Source: Protopterus annectens
Lineage: Eukaryota; Chordata; Ceratodontiformes; Protopteridae
Length of the DNA: 64,000 bases
Direction of reading: 5' to 3'
NCBI RefSeq assembly: GCF_019279795.1
Contig: NC_056738.1
Span: forward strand, 476,822,988 to 476,886,987
The notes under the pieces are model-generated. The model was given only the letters and a program-made list of their open reading frames with translations. It did not search any database and was not told the origin of the DNA. Within the stretch, counting starts at the first letter, position 1, and each line of letters starts with the position of its first letter. Positions 11,198 through 23,468 of this stretch are shown here, in pieces. Position numbers and translations under genes: made by a program.

Positions 11198-12121
11198 TGT
11201 AAAGTACCCCTATAGAACATCTCCTACAGAAAGGCTTTACTGAGACCAATGACTGGTGTCAGAACTACGACCCTAAGCTCAAAGCCAAAAAATGTGTCGT
11301 CATCCCCTTTGGGGAAAAACCCAGTACTCATGAATTACCACATCAATTGTAGTCTACTGAACACAGAAGACATTATAAGAGATCTGGGAACACAGGTTGA
11401 CAGCAACCTCTCCTTTGACCATCACATTGCCACTGTGGTTAGAAAGTCCTTCGATGTGGCACATCTCATTACTAGAGGTTTTGCATCCAGGAAGAAAGAG
11501 GTCATTGTCTGCCTCTACTCTTCCCTCATTAGGCCAATCATCAAGTACAATGCCCCATTTGCATGTACCTCACTAGACACCTGCAACAACTGGAGAGGAC
11601 GAAAAAGTACCTCACAAAGAGGATCCTATGCCTTAAACATTTGTCCTATATGGACAGACTCAAAAAACTCCAACTATTCTCTGTCTCATATCACCTACTT
11701 AGAGGCGATCTCTGCTTGACTTACAAAGCCATGTCTGACCCAGCTCTGTTAGAAATGCTACATCTAAAGAAATCCCAAACTCTCCACACCACATGCTACA
11801 GAGACCAAAACCTCATTACCACAATCAACAGAACATGGTGGAGGGACAGGTTCATAACCCAGAGACTGCCCATGCTATGGAATAGACTTCCCATACATGT
11901 CAAACAGAGCACCTCACTGGCCCTCTTCAAGAGAAATCTTGATGAGTTAATGGGAAATAGAAAATTCACCCCAGGGATCACTCCAGTGGCTCTACTCGAC
12001 AGAGGCATTGGGAACTAAGGTTGGGTGGCACAATGCCAGGGTAATCGTATGGGCTAGGCTTGTAAAGGCTCCAGGGCCATTAGCCTAGTACACACCTATG
12101 AACCTATGAACCTATGAACAA
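11198..12121 (+). mobile_element. CR1-type LINE 3' end (5'-truncated copy J)
   Basis: The translated plus strand aligns along its length with the RT C-terminal part of the long minus-strand CR1 at 56.3-60.2 kb. Shared words include TETxxWCQ, KAKKCVVIPFG, RDLGTQVDSNLSFDHHI, SSLIRPIIKYNAPF, KLQLFSVSYHLLRGDLCLTYKAM, and WNRLPIHVKQSTSLALFKRNLDELMG. A frameshift near 11570 splits it. The 3' UTR ends in three copies of an 8-bp unit (AACCTATG). The strong 5' truncation and the octamer tail are typical of CR1 insertions made by target-primed reverse transcription. Confidence 0.9.
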
Positions 12122-12124
12122 CAG

Positions 12125-13350
12125 CGTTGCCAAATCAAGGATGATGGTTGATTTTAAAGGACTTGAGCAAGATAACAAATAAAGGTCTACCAGATCTTTC
12201 TTGTCAGCTCTTGCAATAAATAGCTGCCCCTCACTCAGTACTCCTAAGGGCTTTGTTTGGAAATGGGCAAATAGCAGGTGTTATAGTAGCTAGGTCCCAG
12301 GTTATGCAAGGTGTGCAAATTAAGAATATGAATCTTAAAAGCAAGCATGGCAATGACTGGCATTCAGCACCATATCACTGATGATAAGTAACAAACAGAT
12401 GCTCCTCCAACAATCTAGCCTATACGTTTTGTATCCACTGCAGTCTAGCCAGATACCCATGTGTTAGGCCAAGGTTTAGAGCATGACAAAGGTTTGAGTG
12501 AGATATCAGTGGATGAATTACTGTCATAATGTCCCAAAATGGAACCATAGTCTAGAATAGTCATTATGTTTAAAATGTTATTTAGATTAGTTTATGGGAG
12601 CTGGTTATTGGTCTTCATATGTGAGCATGTCCTCAAGAATCACCCCCATATTTTAAATATTAGGTATAGGAGATGAAAACATGGGGCACACTGACTAACA
12701 GTCTGGTATTAGATATGCTCTGGATAGTGTCACAAAGACCTGACTGCTAAAGAAATGGAAAAAAAAACATAAAAATAACATGAAAAGAATACTGATCATC
12801 CCATGAAAAGAGAGGGAATGCCATGGAATCAATGCATATAGCTGGAAAAGGTGTTTAAATACTCTAACTTGTTTGGCTCATAAGTGAATGTTAAAAGAGT
12901 AAAACATGGACATACAAAGTTTTATAGACAACTATAGAAGTAAAGGACTGCTTGTGCCTTGTTAGAGTGAATAAAATGTGACAAGAATTAATGTGTTAAT
13001 CTTCAAGGAGCCATTGCAGAACCACTGTATGTGTGCAAATATTTTTAGTGCTTTAATATTTCATTGTTTACTTTATTTCTTTCTGATTTTTTGATTGGAA
13101 TGTTAATATAAGTACTTAAAACCAATAACCCCAGACAAGGAAATCAGTATATTAATTCTAATCCGTATATAAACAAAGAAGGCAGGAAAGAAAAATGTGA
13201 TGAATGGAAGCATGAGCTAGAAGCACTTTGAGACATTGTGTGCTTTAGCTTTAATTGCCTTGTTGTCATTCATTGAATTATGGGGTCTAGACAGTTTTCA
13301 AGTATAACAGTCTTACACAGACTTTAGACAAAATAAGAGGCAGACATGAA
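12125..13350. other. No gene seen
   Basis: AT-rich sequence with no recognisable domains, RNA genes or simple repeats longer than a few units. Confidence 0.4.
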
Positions 13351-14250
13351 TGTCTTCAGTATAGGACTGATAACAAATCCATCCTCTTAGTAATCTCTCC
13401 ATAAGTGGCAACATAAGTACTAACAACCAGTATCACTGGATTCTGTGATACCGTGAATTCCTGTAAGTGATTGCCTGAGGAATTAATCACCACGACTAAC
13501 TGTTTGTATCCCAAAAGGTAGGAGTCAAGCCATTTGTGAATGATGTCCAAGAGACCACAGCATAATTGCAAGAACTCAAATAGGATGCCATGGTCCATGG
13601 TAAAAACAGCAGTTCAGAAATCAAGGATGACCAGATGGAATACAACTGTTGATCCCATGACATGAGGTGATAAAGAAATGTGATAAGGGGTGACTCAGTA
13701 CTGTGCTTAGATTTAAAATTAGATGGATTGGACATGATCCTGCATGGGTATTGATGGTTTACAAATCTCTATGATTCACCAGTCCAGTTATTAGGTGACC
13801 ATTCTGGTGGAATACACAACCTTAAATGAACCTGGTGATGGTCAGTCCAAAAAAATGGTTCCACTAACAAATTACTGGTCTGCAAATTGTACATGAAGTC
13901 AAGAACATGAACAAATATATGAACAGCAGTGGTAACAAGCTAAATGCAGGTGGAAATTCTTTAAAGGCTGGGAAGTACTGTGCTTAGTTACTTTGACTCA
14001 GCTTTGACCCAAATGCTAAAATCACCCATGATTAAACATCTGAAACATTCATGCATAAGGTCATTGAGGATATCAGGGAACTCTTGCACAAATGTTCCTG
14101 GATATCTGAATGGAAGATGGTACACCAGAATAAAGCCATTCTTGCTTTAGGGAAGTATTCCTTCACAAATTACAGTATATTTTTCAGTGATCACATCTAA
14201 CATTGTTTCTTGTAACTAGAAATCCTTTGGCACCTTGAGAAACATTTCTT
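13350..14250 (-). mobile_element. Decayed LINE fragment (endonuclease and RT)
   Basis: On the minus strand, 14060-13830 reads MGDFSIWVKAES and then a stretch like VHIFVHVLDFMYN..WTDHHQVHLRL. This matches the GDFN, GHxLDL and SDH motifs of an APE-type endonuclease. Downstream, 13735-13370 reads SNFKSKHSTESPLITFLYHL and WHHSxxxWL-like words matching the 'FRxxHSTExALL' and palm region of non-LTR RT. Stops and frameshifts are frequent and the YADD box is missing. The APE domain and HSTE word suggest an L2/CR1/jockey-group LINE. Confidence 0.65.
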
Positions 14251-15120
14251 ATAGTCAGTCATCAGTTAAAATGCAAATAACTTCCCCAGGAAACTGCTTT
14301 TTAGTGGAAAAAGTATGTAAAATCAAAGAATAATAATCCTTCACAGTGGAACACATGCTTACTTTGTATGTTAAGGAAGAAGAAAAAATGGGCCCTTGAT
14401 ATATAAACATATTCTAATATTGTTAACAAATGTATGCTCAGTTATATTACTTGACATTTAAATAGCCACTATTCATAAAGCCAGAGCTCCTTATGATTAA
14501 ACTTGCCAATAACAAAAAAGACAAGAAACTTTATTATTGTTAAAATTAATTTATAGATGGAAGTTACTAGCCTTGTTGGACAGCTTGATCATAATAATAC
14601 CAGGAGCAGTACCCTTTGAATATGTCCAACATCTTTAATGATTGTTCTACAAGTATTTCTGGGAATCTTCATCATAACAGCAAGTATTGCAGACAGACAC
14701 TTGTTTCTGTCTGCCCTCTTACTTAGTAAGGTTAATATAATTTACTGTATGGGCACTGATGGGATTGCTGGTATTCCGATTTGTAACAGTAGGTATACTT
14801 TATCACTTTGGAAGAAAAATGCTACGTAATGTTGCAAAAGCAAATAGTGGAAATGTTTTAACATTTGCATTATAAGCTTACTGAAACAAAATATGTATTC
14901 TATGCTAATGAACAATTTGGCATGGATTTGTTGCTGGGTGTTTACACCTTTAGCAGTCAATTTTTAATACTATCAGTTTTGCTACTGATGATGGGCTAAC
15001 AGTTTGAGTTCTTTATAAGGCTTTGATGAAAACATTTGATCTGCTCTTCTGTGAAATAATAGATTACTTATTTACAACAACATAAGTCTCTGTATTACAA
15101 GATCTGTATTAAGATCGTTG
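14250..15120. other. No gene seen
   Basis: AT-rich DNA; open frames at about 14640-14960 are short, with no recognisable domains. Confidence 0.4.
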
Positions 15121-15300
15121 GACAACAGAGTCCAAAAAGGTAAACCTTGGATGTTCTGTCCAGCTGTTACTTCTGGAGTTCCTCAGGGCTCTGTCAACAC
15201 CCATTTTAATTAACTACATTTCCTGACTTTTCCAAAGATCTTATACTACTGGTTTTCCAAGTCAGATGACAGTAGTAAAGTTAGTGTTGTGTCCTCTTTT
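15120..15300 (+). mobile_element. Small LINE RT remnant
   Basis: The plus strand at about 15160-15200 reads PAVTSGVPQGSV, the RT motif that precedes the YADD box in non-LTR elements (usually SGVPQGSVLGP). Little else is preserved. Orientation is opposite to the fragment at 13.35-14.25 kb, so it is a different insertion. Confidence 0.55.
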
Positions 15301-15587
15301 AATCGATAAAACATTTCATAATGATATGTTAATGGCAATGTTTGGAGTGGATTCACAAACTAATTCAATAACCATTGGTATTCATCTTTATCCTATATGG
15401 TATCCCTCAATCGTATAACTAACTGGATCTGTTATTACCCATTTAAAACCTCAATTGTTAAATGAGCTCCCTGTAGCTTTCAGACAATTCAGTGATTTTT
15501 TTTTTTGCCCAATGTAAAACTTCATAAAATCACTAGCTTTGTGGATCACAAGTTCAGTTTTTAGTATTAGGTACTCTTTATTCTTTG

Positions 15588-15669
15588 ATGATGCCAGGGG
15601 ATCTTCTTGGGCTAGGCTTATATAGGCTCCAGGGCCATTAGCCTAGTACACACCTATGAACCTATGATG
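15588..15669 (+). mobile_element. CR1 3' tail fragment (copy K)
   Basis: 'ggctccagggccattagcct' with its flanks, followed by 'acacctatgaacctatg', is almost identical to the last 70 bp of copy J (12050-12121). It is an extremely 5'-truncated insertion of the same CR1 family, ending in about two copies of the AACCTATG octamer. Confidence 0.85.
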
Positions 15670-17160
15670 GTCTTCTGGACTGGATGCAGTTTATATTTAT
15701 TATGATATGATATCCAAGGAGGTATAAATTCAAGAATTCCCCTGGGAGATATCAAACTTTGGTGAAAACCAGATTGCTATGGCACTACTGATTATATTCT
15801 GTTAAGGTTAATATAAATCAAGGAGATCCTTATGGATAGGTGTAGCAAGATAAGGACCATCTTACAGTGTAAGAACATTCAAACATAATGTGTGATACAA
15901 TCTCTTGACTATTGAGCGATAGATGGAAAAGACAAAAACAGTAATTTTCCCTTTTTTAGTTGTACTGCAGTTTAAGTGAAAACACATCAGTGAAACTCTG
16001 GTACTTTTAGGAAACACTACTGACAAAAGTTTGATATAACATCAAAATAGTACATATGCAACCATTTATGCCTATGAAATCTTGTCAGTACTAAACATTT
16101 AGTGATGTCAAGAAAAGCATTTTTCATAGTTGAATTCAGTTCATTTGGATGCACAGTTTGTAAACAAATGTTTTCAATTTGGCTGTTTAGATAAGTTTTT
16201 TCCCCTGCTGAGTGTGAGCCCAGCAAATTTGTCAAATAGCACATGTCTGCCTGTTTATGAAAGCTTTGAGTTGATATTCAGTTCCTAAATGACCAGTTTA
16301 TTGGAGCACATGCCATCAAAATAAAATGCAATGCAGCTAAAAGACACATGCAGTACAAAAATCATGCTCATGGACCACACAAGAGCAATTACATGCTGAG
16401 TCCCATTCTGCAACCAGTATCAGTAATTTAAACACAAGCGTGTCTAGAAAGCACCACAATCTCAATACAAGAAAAAACAGAGAAATGAAGGCAAATAGTG
16501 ATGCTTATTTGTAAAATATATAGAGCTGAAAAACTCTTAAACCAGTCACTAAGTAATCAAAATCTGATTTTTCAAACTGCATTTCTACACAGATACCTGC
16601 AATTCTTTATAGTCTAACAAGCCTTTATTAAATAAGAAATTAATCTCAGAAACAATAAAATTCAACAGAAAACAAAGTGGACTTGAGCTCCTTAGCATGT
16701 TAAGAACGGCTCTGCTAGTCTTGGAGTAGTATCATTATGATAAAACATTGATGTAAACATATTAATAGACAATCAGAAATTAGTTTCAAAACCTAAGTTT
16801 TTTTTTGCTAACTCTTCTGCTAAGCAGTGAGGTTATTTGTAGTGACCTCAGCAGATATCTGGCTAGAAAAAAATAAAAACTATCCACCAAAGGCAACTGT
16901 TACTGCTTAATTTATTTAATTATGTATTTTACAGACCATTTGCCTTAGAAGGGCCCATTTCAGGGCAACCAGGAAGGAATACTCCACAGCACAGTGTGCG
17001 TACGCCACAGGCATGATAAGCACAGAAGTATGCAGTGTGGTGGGAGTGCCTTAGAGTTCTTGATCGTGAAGTAATATTAGTACTATGCACATGCCACATG
17101 CCTTACCATGCTTATAAAATGGACAGCTGTATTTTTAAGTTTACATTTTGTAGTTTCTGA
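15670..17160. other. No gene seen
   Basis: AT-rich DNA with no recognisable protein domain or structured RNA. Confidence 0.4.
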
Positions 17161-17164
17161 TAGT

Positions 17165-17400
17165 CCAGATTGATAGCTTAGAGGTTAAGGCACAGGATTA
17201 CCAACTGGTAGACCTGGGTTCAAAATCTGGTTTGGGCACAACTGGGTAAGAGCAGTATATGCAAAGAGGAATGGTCTGACAATCTATTTCCATAATATGT
17301 CACAAAAGCTCTATGGGGCCTACCCATAGAGTTGCTATATAAGTCGATTTTGAATCAAGGTCATCTAACTTAGTTTGTGATAATTATTTTCATAATATGT
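17165..17400 (+). repeat. tRNA-headed SINE
   Basis: A box-A-like TAGCTTAGAGGTTAAGGC at about 17176 and a box-B-like GGGTTCAAAATCTGG at about 17216 sit 30-35 nt apart, as in a tRNA-type pol III promoter. A non-tRNA body follows ('aactgggtaagagcag..', 'gggcctacccatagagttgc'). The tRNA-like part does not close into a good acceptor stem, so a functional tRNA is unlikely. The 3' limit is not sharp. Confidence 0.7.
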
Positions 17401-17424
17401 TTTAATGTAGAATATGGCCACTGC

Positions 17425-18390
17425 TGATTTTAACTAGATGATTGCTGTATAGGACTAGAACATCTCTACTGTGTGAATTTTTATGGAAGTCATTTAATGG
17501 ATCCCTGTGTAAAACCTGGGCTCTTCAACAGTCCAGTTTATAAACAGCCTTTAAACCTTTATACAATACCTCAACTGACTTCTGAGAGGTAAATGATTCC
17601 AGATGAGGAGACTTGCATATCAGAACCATAGTACTTCAGAAACATATATACTGTTTTCCTGGTAGCAGAGCATCAAAGAATATTTACAAGAGTAATGGTT
17701 CTGATGACAACTCCAAGAACTATATGGCACAGATATTAAGGCAGTAATGCACTCCCATATTATTTTTCACATTAATTTAGATATTATGTTTGTTTCATCC
17801 TAAAATACATTCACAACAATAATAATCCTTTTAGTGGCAATACCAAAGAACTGAGAAAATGTATGGCAGCAGTAATGCCTCCAAATCTTTAGTTTTCCTT
17901 AGTTGGTTTAGCTGATGGTATACCTGGTACCTTTATTTAATTAGGTTTTCCATGATAACATTGCTGGGTTTTATTTCTATTTTAATATGCATTTATGATC
18001 ATAAACTGCTTTATGTTTGTGTTCTGCATTTTCAAATGTATTTCTTTGGACAATGTCTGTCAAAACGTTTCTGCTGTATTCTTGTGGATGGGTTGATAGT
18101 AAGACTCTAAGTTTGGAGTGGAAATTTTCTTTTGCTATGGAGACTGTTTTTGCTTCATGTTACTCACTTCCTGTCTCTTTCCACACTGCTTCATTTCCTC
18201 TTTTTGTAGTTTATGCTTATACTTTTAACAGGAAGTCATTATTATTTTTTTGTTTTGGTGGTCTTTTACATTTCTTGATGAGGTAATGCAGTTTTGAGGG
18301 TTTTTTTAGTGCTTTTATTACTGTAAAGTATATACAACTTGTATCACAGTACTGATTCCTGACAGTTTTGCACAAACCAGCCAAATGGTA
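17425..18390. other. No gene seen
   Basis: AT-rich DNA. A frame at 18017-18286 is Phe/Leu-rich and shows no recognisable domain. Confidence 0.4.
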
Positions 18391-18399
18391 GATTCTATA

Positions 18400-19727
18400 C
18401 TAGGAAGGAGGGTTTTATTGAGCAACAACAGAAATGGGAGCAGAGAAACAAATGGGAGAAACAAGTATATTACAAACTCGGCAACAGACGAAAATACAAC
18501 ATATCATCTATTTTGAATGGCAATACAAGGAAGGACTTTAAAAACTAGTTGACACATGATTTAACATTTTCTATAAGTCATGTACCTCTAGATGATGAAC
18601 AGATTAGTCTACAATAGAGACTCAAAAGTTTTGAAAATAAACTGAAAAAAATTAAAGTCACTACAGGTTGAAAATGCCTATTTGAAGGAATATTTAGTAC
18701 AATCAAAAATACCAAAGGGACTGAGATTGTAAAAGTTCCCCTTTGGAGTTTTTTATGGATCCAATGAATATTTTAGTCTTATTGAGATGTTTAAAAGGAA
18801 TGGCACTGAAGTGAAACCATTTTTTCTAAAATTTAATACTGAAAGAATTGCTGTGTTTATGAAAGGGGTTACAACACTAGAACAGGCTTACAACTGATTT
18901 ATTATTTCTTGAATATGAAAACAAGTTTAATAACATCTTTTTGTATGTAGACAAACATGTTGCTCAAGTGATAAAACAGAAAGAGAAAAAGTTACAGATG
19001 TACAGTAATGATTACAGAGATGGGAAGGCATACACCCTTAATAACAATGTAGGGTTGTACGAAGGTAGACATAGTGACAATGTAGATCAAGTGACAGAGC
19101 TTATACCTGAGGTAGAAGAAGAGAACCTTAATGACTATGATTATTTTTTAGAGGTTGAGGAGACTGGTGATTGGAACCAGTGGGTTGTGGATTCTCCAAA
19201 ACCCAGAAGATTGGAGAGAATGCAGAATATGAGTGAAAGAGTGCATTTTTTACCTCTGGCCCAACAGAGAACATGAGGGAGGGGGAGAGTGAGTTACAGA
19301 GGGAGAGGACAGAACACCAAGTAGTACGACAACAGATAGAGGACAACAGACTAGAGTTTATAGAAAGGAAATATGATGGAAGAATGTTAAACCAGAATGG
19401 TTTTAATATCTTCAACTTCACAGAGAAGGAGATTAACAACACTTACTTTAACCTGTTTGAAGAGGGTTTTAAGTTTATTCTAAAACACAAAGGGAACATA
19501 GCAGAAAACATCATTAACTTAAAACTGTTCACTAGAAAGTCGAACCTTTCCTTTTTGAACAGAGACACAGTGAATCTGACGACATCAGTCATTTAGAAAG
19601 AAGACTACTTACAACCCCCATGCCGTAAGGCACTACAGATCTTTGAAAAAGCCTGTGAGGGGGACCTTTATACATTATATGGGAAAAAGATGAGAAGTTC
19701 CCAGAATCTAACTAATGAGGAACAGTA
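18400..19727 (+). mobile_element. PLE copy A: N-terminal half of a Penelope-like element
   Basis: The plus strand carries the upstream region of a PLE protein. At about 18700-18900 it reads IPKGLRL.K.PFGVFYGSNEYF. An acidic linker and a basic/Glu-rich stretch (SELQRERTEHQVVRQQIEDN) follow at 19273. Then come EKEINNTYFNLFEEGFKF, NIIN-LKLFTRKSNLS, and at 19610-19725 PCRKALQIFEKACEGDL..NLTNEEQ, which matches the segment before the RT in the other PLE copies. There are stops and frame changes. It ends at about 19727 against the tail of copy B in the opposite orientation; the RT core and endonuclease are missing. Confidence 0.75.
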
Positions 19728-19859
19728 AATGTAGAAAAATGAGCAAAGTACCTGGCTAAATCTAGTGTAAAGCACAGCCGTAATTGAGAAATTCCAGAAA
19801 TCACAGCAAAACACCATAACACATAGCTCGGGCCAAAAATATTTAATTGGAAGTAGTAA

Positions 19860-19912
19860 AACTGTAATAAGCACTTTCACAATAAAATTGCTTCATCAGA
19901 CTGCCATTAACA
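19860..19912 (-). ncRNA. Hammerhead-ribozyme-like motif in PLE B tail
   Basis: On the minus strand: the core CTGATGA (19899-19893), an A, a stem II GCAAT-TTT-ATTGT that pairs fully (one G-U), the second core box GAAA (19878-19875), a near-palindromic AGTGCT that could form a short or dimeric stem III, and U as the residue before the expected cut. All named core bases are present. Stem I is weak: only about 4 of the first 7 positions pair. Hammerheads of this minimal form are known from Penelope-like elements. Confidence 0.55.
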
Positions 19913-20105
19913 AAATACACCAAATAGATATAGTACTGAACAGCCTATCAGCCCTATCCAATTAATAATAGCCAATGAAATCTTACAGTTAATCAAGCCA
20001 TGTAAAAGCATCATCACTCATTTAAAAAAATACATATAATAACAAAAAAAAAATAAAAGGTAAAAAAATAAGAAAAGGTGGGGGGGGGGAATAACCCACT
20101 TATAA

Positions 20106-20590
20106 ATCAATGCTTCAGCCTACATGCCTGTAGGAAAGGTTTCAATGTAACTGCATCATTTATTCCTGGTATTCTAAAAGCCCCAACCTGAAGAATCCAC
20201 TTCTGTTCAACCGACTATGTCACCCCCTCTGATATTGTCAGTAACCACTTCTAGCATAAAAAATCAAACATGTTGTGGACCAAATTCTGCAACTTTTTTG
20301 CTAAGGCACTGCTTTCTTTCCCATTCCTAATATTGCTAATATGTTCTAAAATAAGCTCTTTAAAATAGAGCGATTAGCCTTTCTGATATAATACACATGG
20401 CAGAACATACAGTAGCTAAAATAGACTACATTGTGGGTCCTGCAATCAGCACAGAACTTACACTCTATTTGGAAACCTCGCTAGGGTAACTATAGCTGGG
20501 TCCCACATGTATGTGACTACATGCAGAGCATCCCCTACAGGAATAAGTCCCAATTCTCTGTGAATCAACAAAAGTGCCATATTTATAAGG
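20106..20590 (-). pseudogene. GIY-YIG endonuclease domain of PLE B
   Basis: The minus strand reads VVYFSYCMFCHVYYIRKANRSIL, the GIY (VVY) and YIG (YIR) motifs with the two cysteines between them that characterise PLE endonucleases. It ends about 20110 with QVGAFRIPGINDAVTLKPF, matching the conserved WxxxLxxxxPGxN end. The Gly of YIG is Arg here and stops interrupt the frame, so it is inactive. In PLEs this domain nicks target DNA to prime reverse transcription. Confidence 0.75.
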
Positions 20591-20596
20591 TCTATA

Positions 20597-21853
20597 TCAA
20601 AGTTGTCTCTTTAGTGATAAATTATTCCTAAAGGTAAAGAGGGGCTTATCTCCAACTATTTCCCTGGGCTGATCTGACACTTGTAATATATTCCAGTTTT
20701 TCTTAAATATATCACAGAAAACACTGACATCATTGGAGTATGTCAGTTGAATTCTGATATCATTGTAGTCAGTACTCTGACTCTTATTCTGAGTATTCAC
20801 TACATCAGAACAATAGGGTCTACCCTTAGAGTCTCACTCTTTAAGACACTGATCAATACAGTCATCCAAGTCTCTCACTGTATAACCCCTAAATAGAAAC
20901 TCCCTTTTAAGTTGCTGTAAGGCTACCCTCATCTGGGTATTCTCACTATGTAGCCTCATTATTCTCAGAACCTGCCCCCTTACCACGTTCCTGGCAACAT
21001 GTCTAGGATGCATACTATTTTTGTGTAAGAGGGCATTCTTACGTGTAGGTTTCCTATATAAACTGGTACTCACAGATCCAAGATCTGTCTTCCTAACAGT
21101 CACATCAAGAAAATGTATTTGTTCTCTTGAGTACAGACAAGTGAATCTCAAAAAATATGTTGTATTCTGCAGATATTCCACAAACTCATGAAGTAGTTGG
21201 AGTGACCCTCCCCATAGAAAAAATATATCATCCACAAACCTGGTGTACCAGATGACATAACTGGAGAAATCATTATTAAGCAGCACTTGTGTTTCTTCCC
21301 ATTGAGCAAGAACTAAGTTGGCATAGCTATTGGCACATGCTGTGCCTATAGCTATGCTAACGTTCTGAAGATAGAACTCATCTTTGAACAAAAAATATAT
21401 TATTCTCTAAAATGATGTCCAAAAGGATACAGATTAAATTCACTTTGTCATTAACAAAAGCATTTCTACCCGTTAAGAATTCCCTGATATTATCTACACC
21501 CCAGGTGTTAGGGATGACTGTAAAAAGAGACTATATATCTATGGTCACAAAAATATATTCACTTTTGATACCAGTAACTTTACCATATAACACTTTCAAA
21601 AACACTTACTCACACTATCTAAAACAGGACAAAGGGTCTTCTCTATAGACATTGATAGTGGTTCAGTTGCCCACCCTACACTAGACATTATAGGTCTCAT
21701 GGGTGGGTTGATCATTTCCTTATGTGTTTTGGGTAAGTCATATAGTATAGGAACTGTGGGATGCTCAACGGTAAAGCATTTAAACAAGTCTTCAGAAATA
21801 GAGCCACACATTAACAAATCAAACACTGAGAATGACACTTTCTCTGTAATTCC
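20597..21853 (-). pseudogene. Reverse transcriptase of PLE B (central and thumb parts)
   Basis: From 21853 downwards the minus strand reads VPILYDLPKTHKEMINPPMR, then a SLFTVIPN-like palm motif near 21520. IAIGTACANSYANLV and the catalytic WYTRFVDDIFFLW follow in the frame 21391-20834. Downstream are IHFLDVTV, SLYRKPTRKNALLH and HPRHVARNVVRGQVLR, the PLE thumb words. The Asp pair of the active site is present. Frame breaks at 21595 and 21391 separate the blocks. Confidence 0.9.
21739..21853. repeat. 115-bp flanking duplication, left copy
   Basis: This segment of PLE B coding DNA (from 'catatagtatag' to 'aattcc') recurs at 27904-28018 with four mismatches by eye. The two copies directly flank the C array in the same orientation. 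The simplest reading is a very long target-site duplication made when C inserted into B. Confidence 0.8.
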
Positions 21854-22468
21854 GAACAACTCCAACTGAAACAAGACAAACTGCTGAAATGAAGCCTGCA
21901 GATAAATTCACTTTGAATCCAACCGATAAATACTCCAAATGAAGGAAAACAACTCTGTAAAAAGCTAAAAGATATCAATTTATTTAAGCCACAAACCAAT
22001 GTAGCTTTTCATCGGCAATTTTTCACCAGCTTCTTCAGAAATTTAAAATATCACGCCACTAACGTGGTGTACTTTAATATTCTTTAAAATGACATGTGAT
22101 CAACACACCCTCTTTCATTCAAGTGTAAAAGTGCAAGTAAAACATTTGGTTAAAATCTAATATATTCTAATATAACATATACCAATTACTTATCTGTTGT
22201 TCGTTGCTTGGAAAATCACCATTGGATACAGTAAGACCCCCCCCAGTCATTTCCAAAAATAGCAACATTAAAGCGGCAAACATTCAAACTACTATTGGTT
22301 AAAATACTAAATTATTAAAGTGAATTGTTAATTCCACTTAAAAATAAACTCTTCAACTTACTAAAACAAACTAACTGATACACAACTACATAAAGTAAAC
22401 TCAAAACTTATATCTATATCTAACCTGAACAAATGTAAATATGTAAATATGGGTATATGTGTACATAT

Positions 22469-22470
<2 letters not shown>
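21854..22470 (-). repeat. pLTR of PLE array C, left copy
   Basis: Near-identical to 26638-27240 in the same orientation, from 'ctccaactgaaa' to 'aaatgtaaatatg'. Differences are scattered substitutions and a 31-bp segment present here (22282-22312) but absent from the right copy. On the minus strand it ends just before the breakpoint with PLE B. Confidence 0.85.
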
Positions 22471-22533
<63 letters not shown>

Positions 22534-22985
22534 AAATCATCTTCTCAATACAAAATTCCCATCATGTTTTACCTATCCAAACTTTTCAATTTTAATACAC
22601 TGTTAATAGACAGCATGCTATTTAAACCTGGGAAATGGTAGGCTTCTAATTTTAACTGCCACATCAATTCCTTAAGTTCCAACATCAATGATTCAGGACC
22701 ACCCCTATTATCCGGAAATAACTGATCTATGACCATGAAATAAAATTCATGGTCAGGGTTCTCCTTGATGTGCTTCACCAAAGCATTATCCATTTTCTCT
22801 TTCTTGATAGCATATAAATGTTCATATAGGCGCTCTTGTAACCTCTGGTCCGTTTTTCCTACATAATATACAGGACACAACGAACATTTGGCCAGATAAA
22901 CCACATGTCCAGTTGAACAATTAAATCTCTCCTTGATGTTACCTGAACAATGTAAATATGTAAATATGGGTATATGTGTACATAT

Positions 22986-23062
<77 letters not shown>

Positions 23063-23468
23063 AAATCATCTTCTCAATACAAAATTCCCATCATGTTCTA
23101 CCTATCCAAACTTTTCAATTTTAATACACTGTTAATAGACAGCATGCTATTTAAACCTGGGAAATGGTAGGCTTCTAATTTTAACTGCCACATCAATTCC
23201 TTAAGTTCCAACATCAATGATTCAGGACCACCCCTATTATCCGGAAATAACTGATCTATGACCATGAAATAAAATTCATGGTCAGGGTTCTCCTTGATGT
23301 GCTTCACCAAAGCATTATCCATTTTCTCTTTCTTGATAGCATATAAATGTTCATATAGGCGCTCTTGTAACCTCTGGTCTGCTTTTCCTACATAATATAC
23401 AGGACACAACGAACATTTGGCCAGATAAACCACATGTCCAGTTGAACAATTAAATCTCTCCTTGATGT
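22424..23468 (-). repeat. Tandem duplication of (CA)n plus PLE C endonuclease end
   Basis: Unit 1 (22424-22939) and unit 2 (22940-23468) both run from 'acctgaaca..' through the CA tract to the endonuclease word ending 'ctccttgatgtt'. In the non-satellite part only a few substitutions are visible (for example 'gtccgttttt' against 'gtctgctttt'), less than between the two pLTRs. The duplication is therefore younger than the insertion. Unit 1 holds a promoterless GIY-YIG fragment with intact CSLC and YYVGK words. Confidence 0.85.
22475..22528. repeat. (CA)n microsatellite
   Basis: Pure CA run between the pLTR and the endonuclease 3' end of array C. It is duplicated with its surroundings at 22992-23057. 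On the coding strand it is a TG run in the PLE 3' untranslated region. Confidence 0.95.

Larger units (their letters stand above)
19728..21853 (-). mobile_element. PLE copy B, 3' part (RT, endonuclease, tail)
   Basis: This is the downstream half of a Penelope-like element, split by the C array. On the minus strand it contains RT (21853-20600), the GIY-YIG endonuclease (about 20590-20110) and an untranslated tail with a hammerhead-like motif. Together with 27904-28890 it forms one element: the two parts share 115 bp at the break and are otherwise complementary in content. Frame changes occur at about 21595, 21391, 20830 and 20595, so the copy is dead. Confidence 0.85.

Noticed and set aside
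17165..17260. Possible tRNA gene
   Set aside because: Box A and box B are present but the arms do not close and a repeat body follows, so it is a SINE head. The same holds for heads at 3.2, 3.5, 51.6, 52.25, 56.2 and 61.3 kb.
22475..23057. CRISPR-like array or other regularly spaced repeat
   Set aside because: The periodicity is a CA dinucleotide run and one tandem duplication, not repeats with unique spacers; the DNA is eukaryotic.
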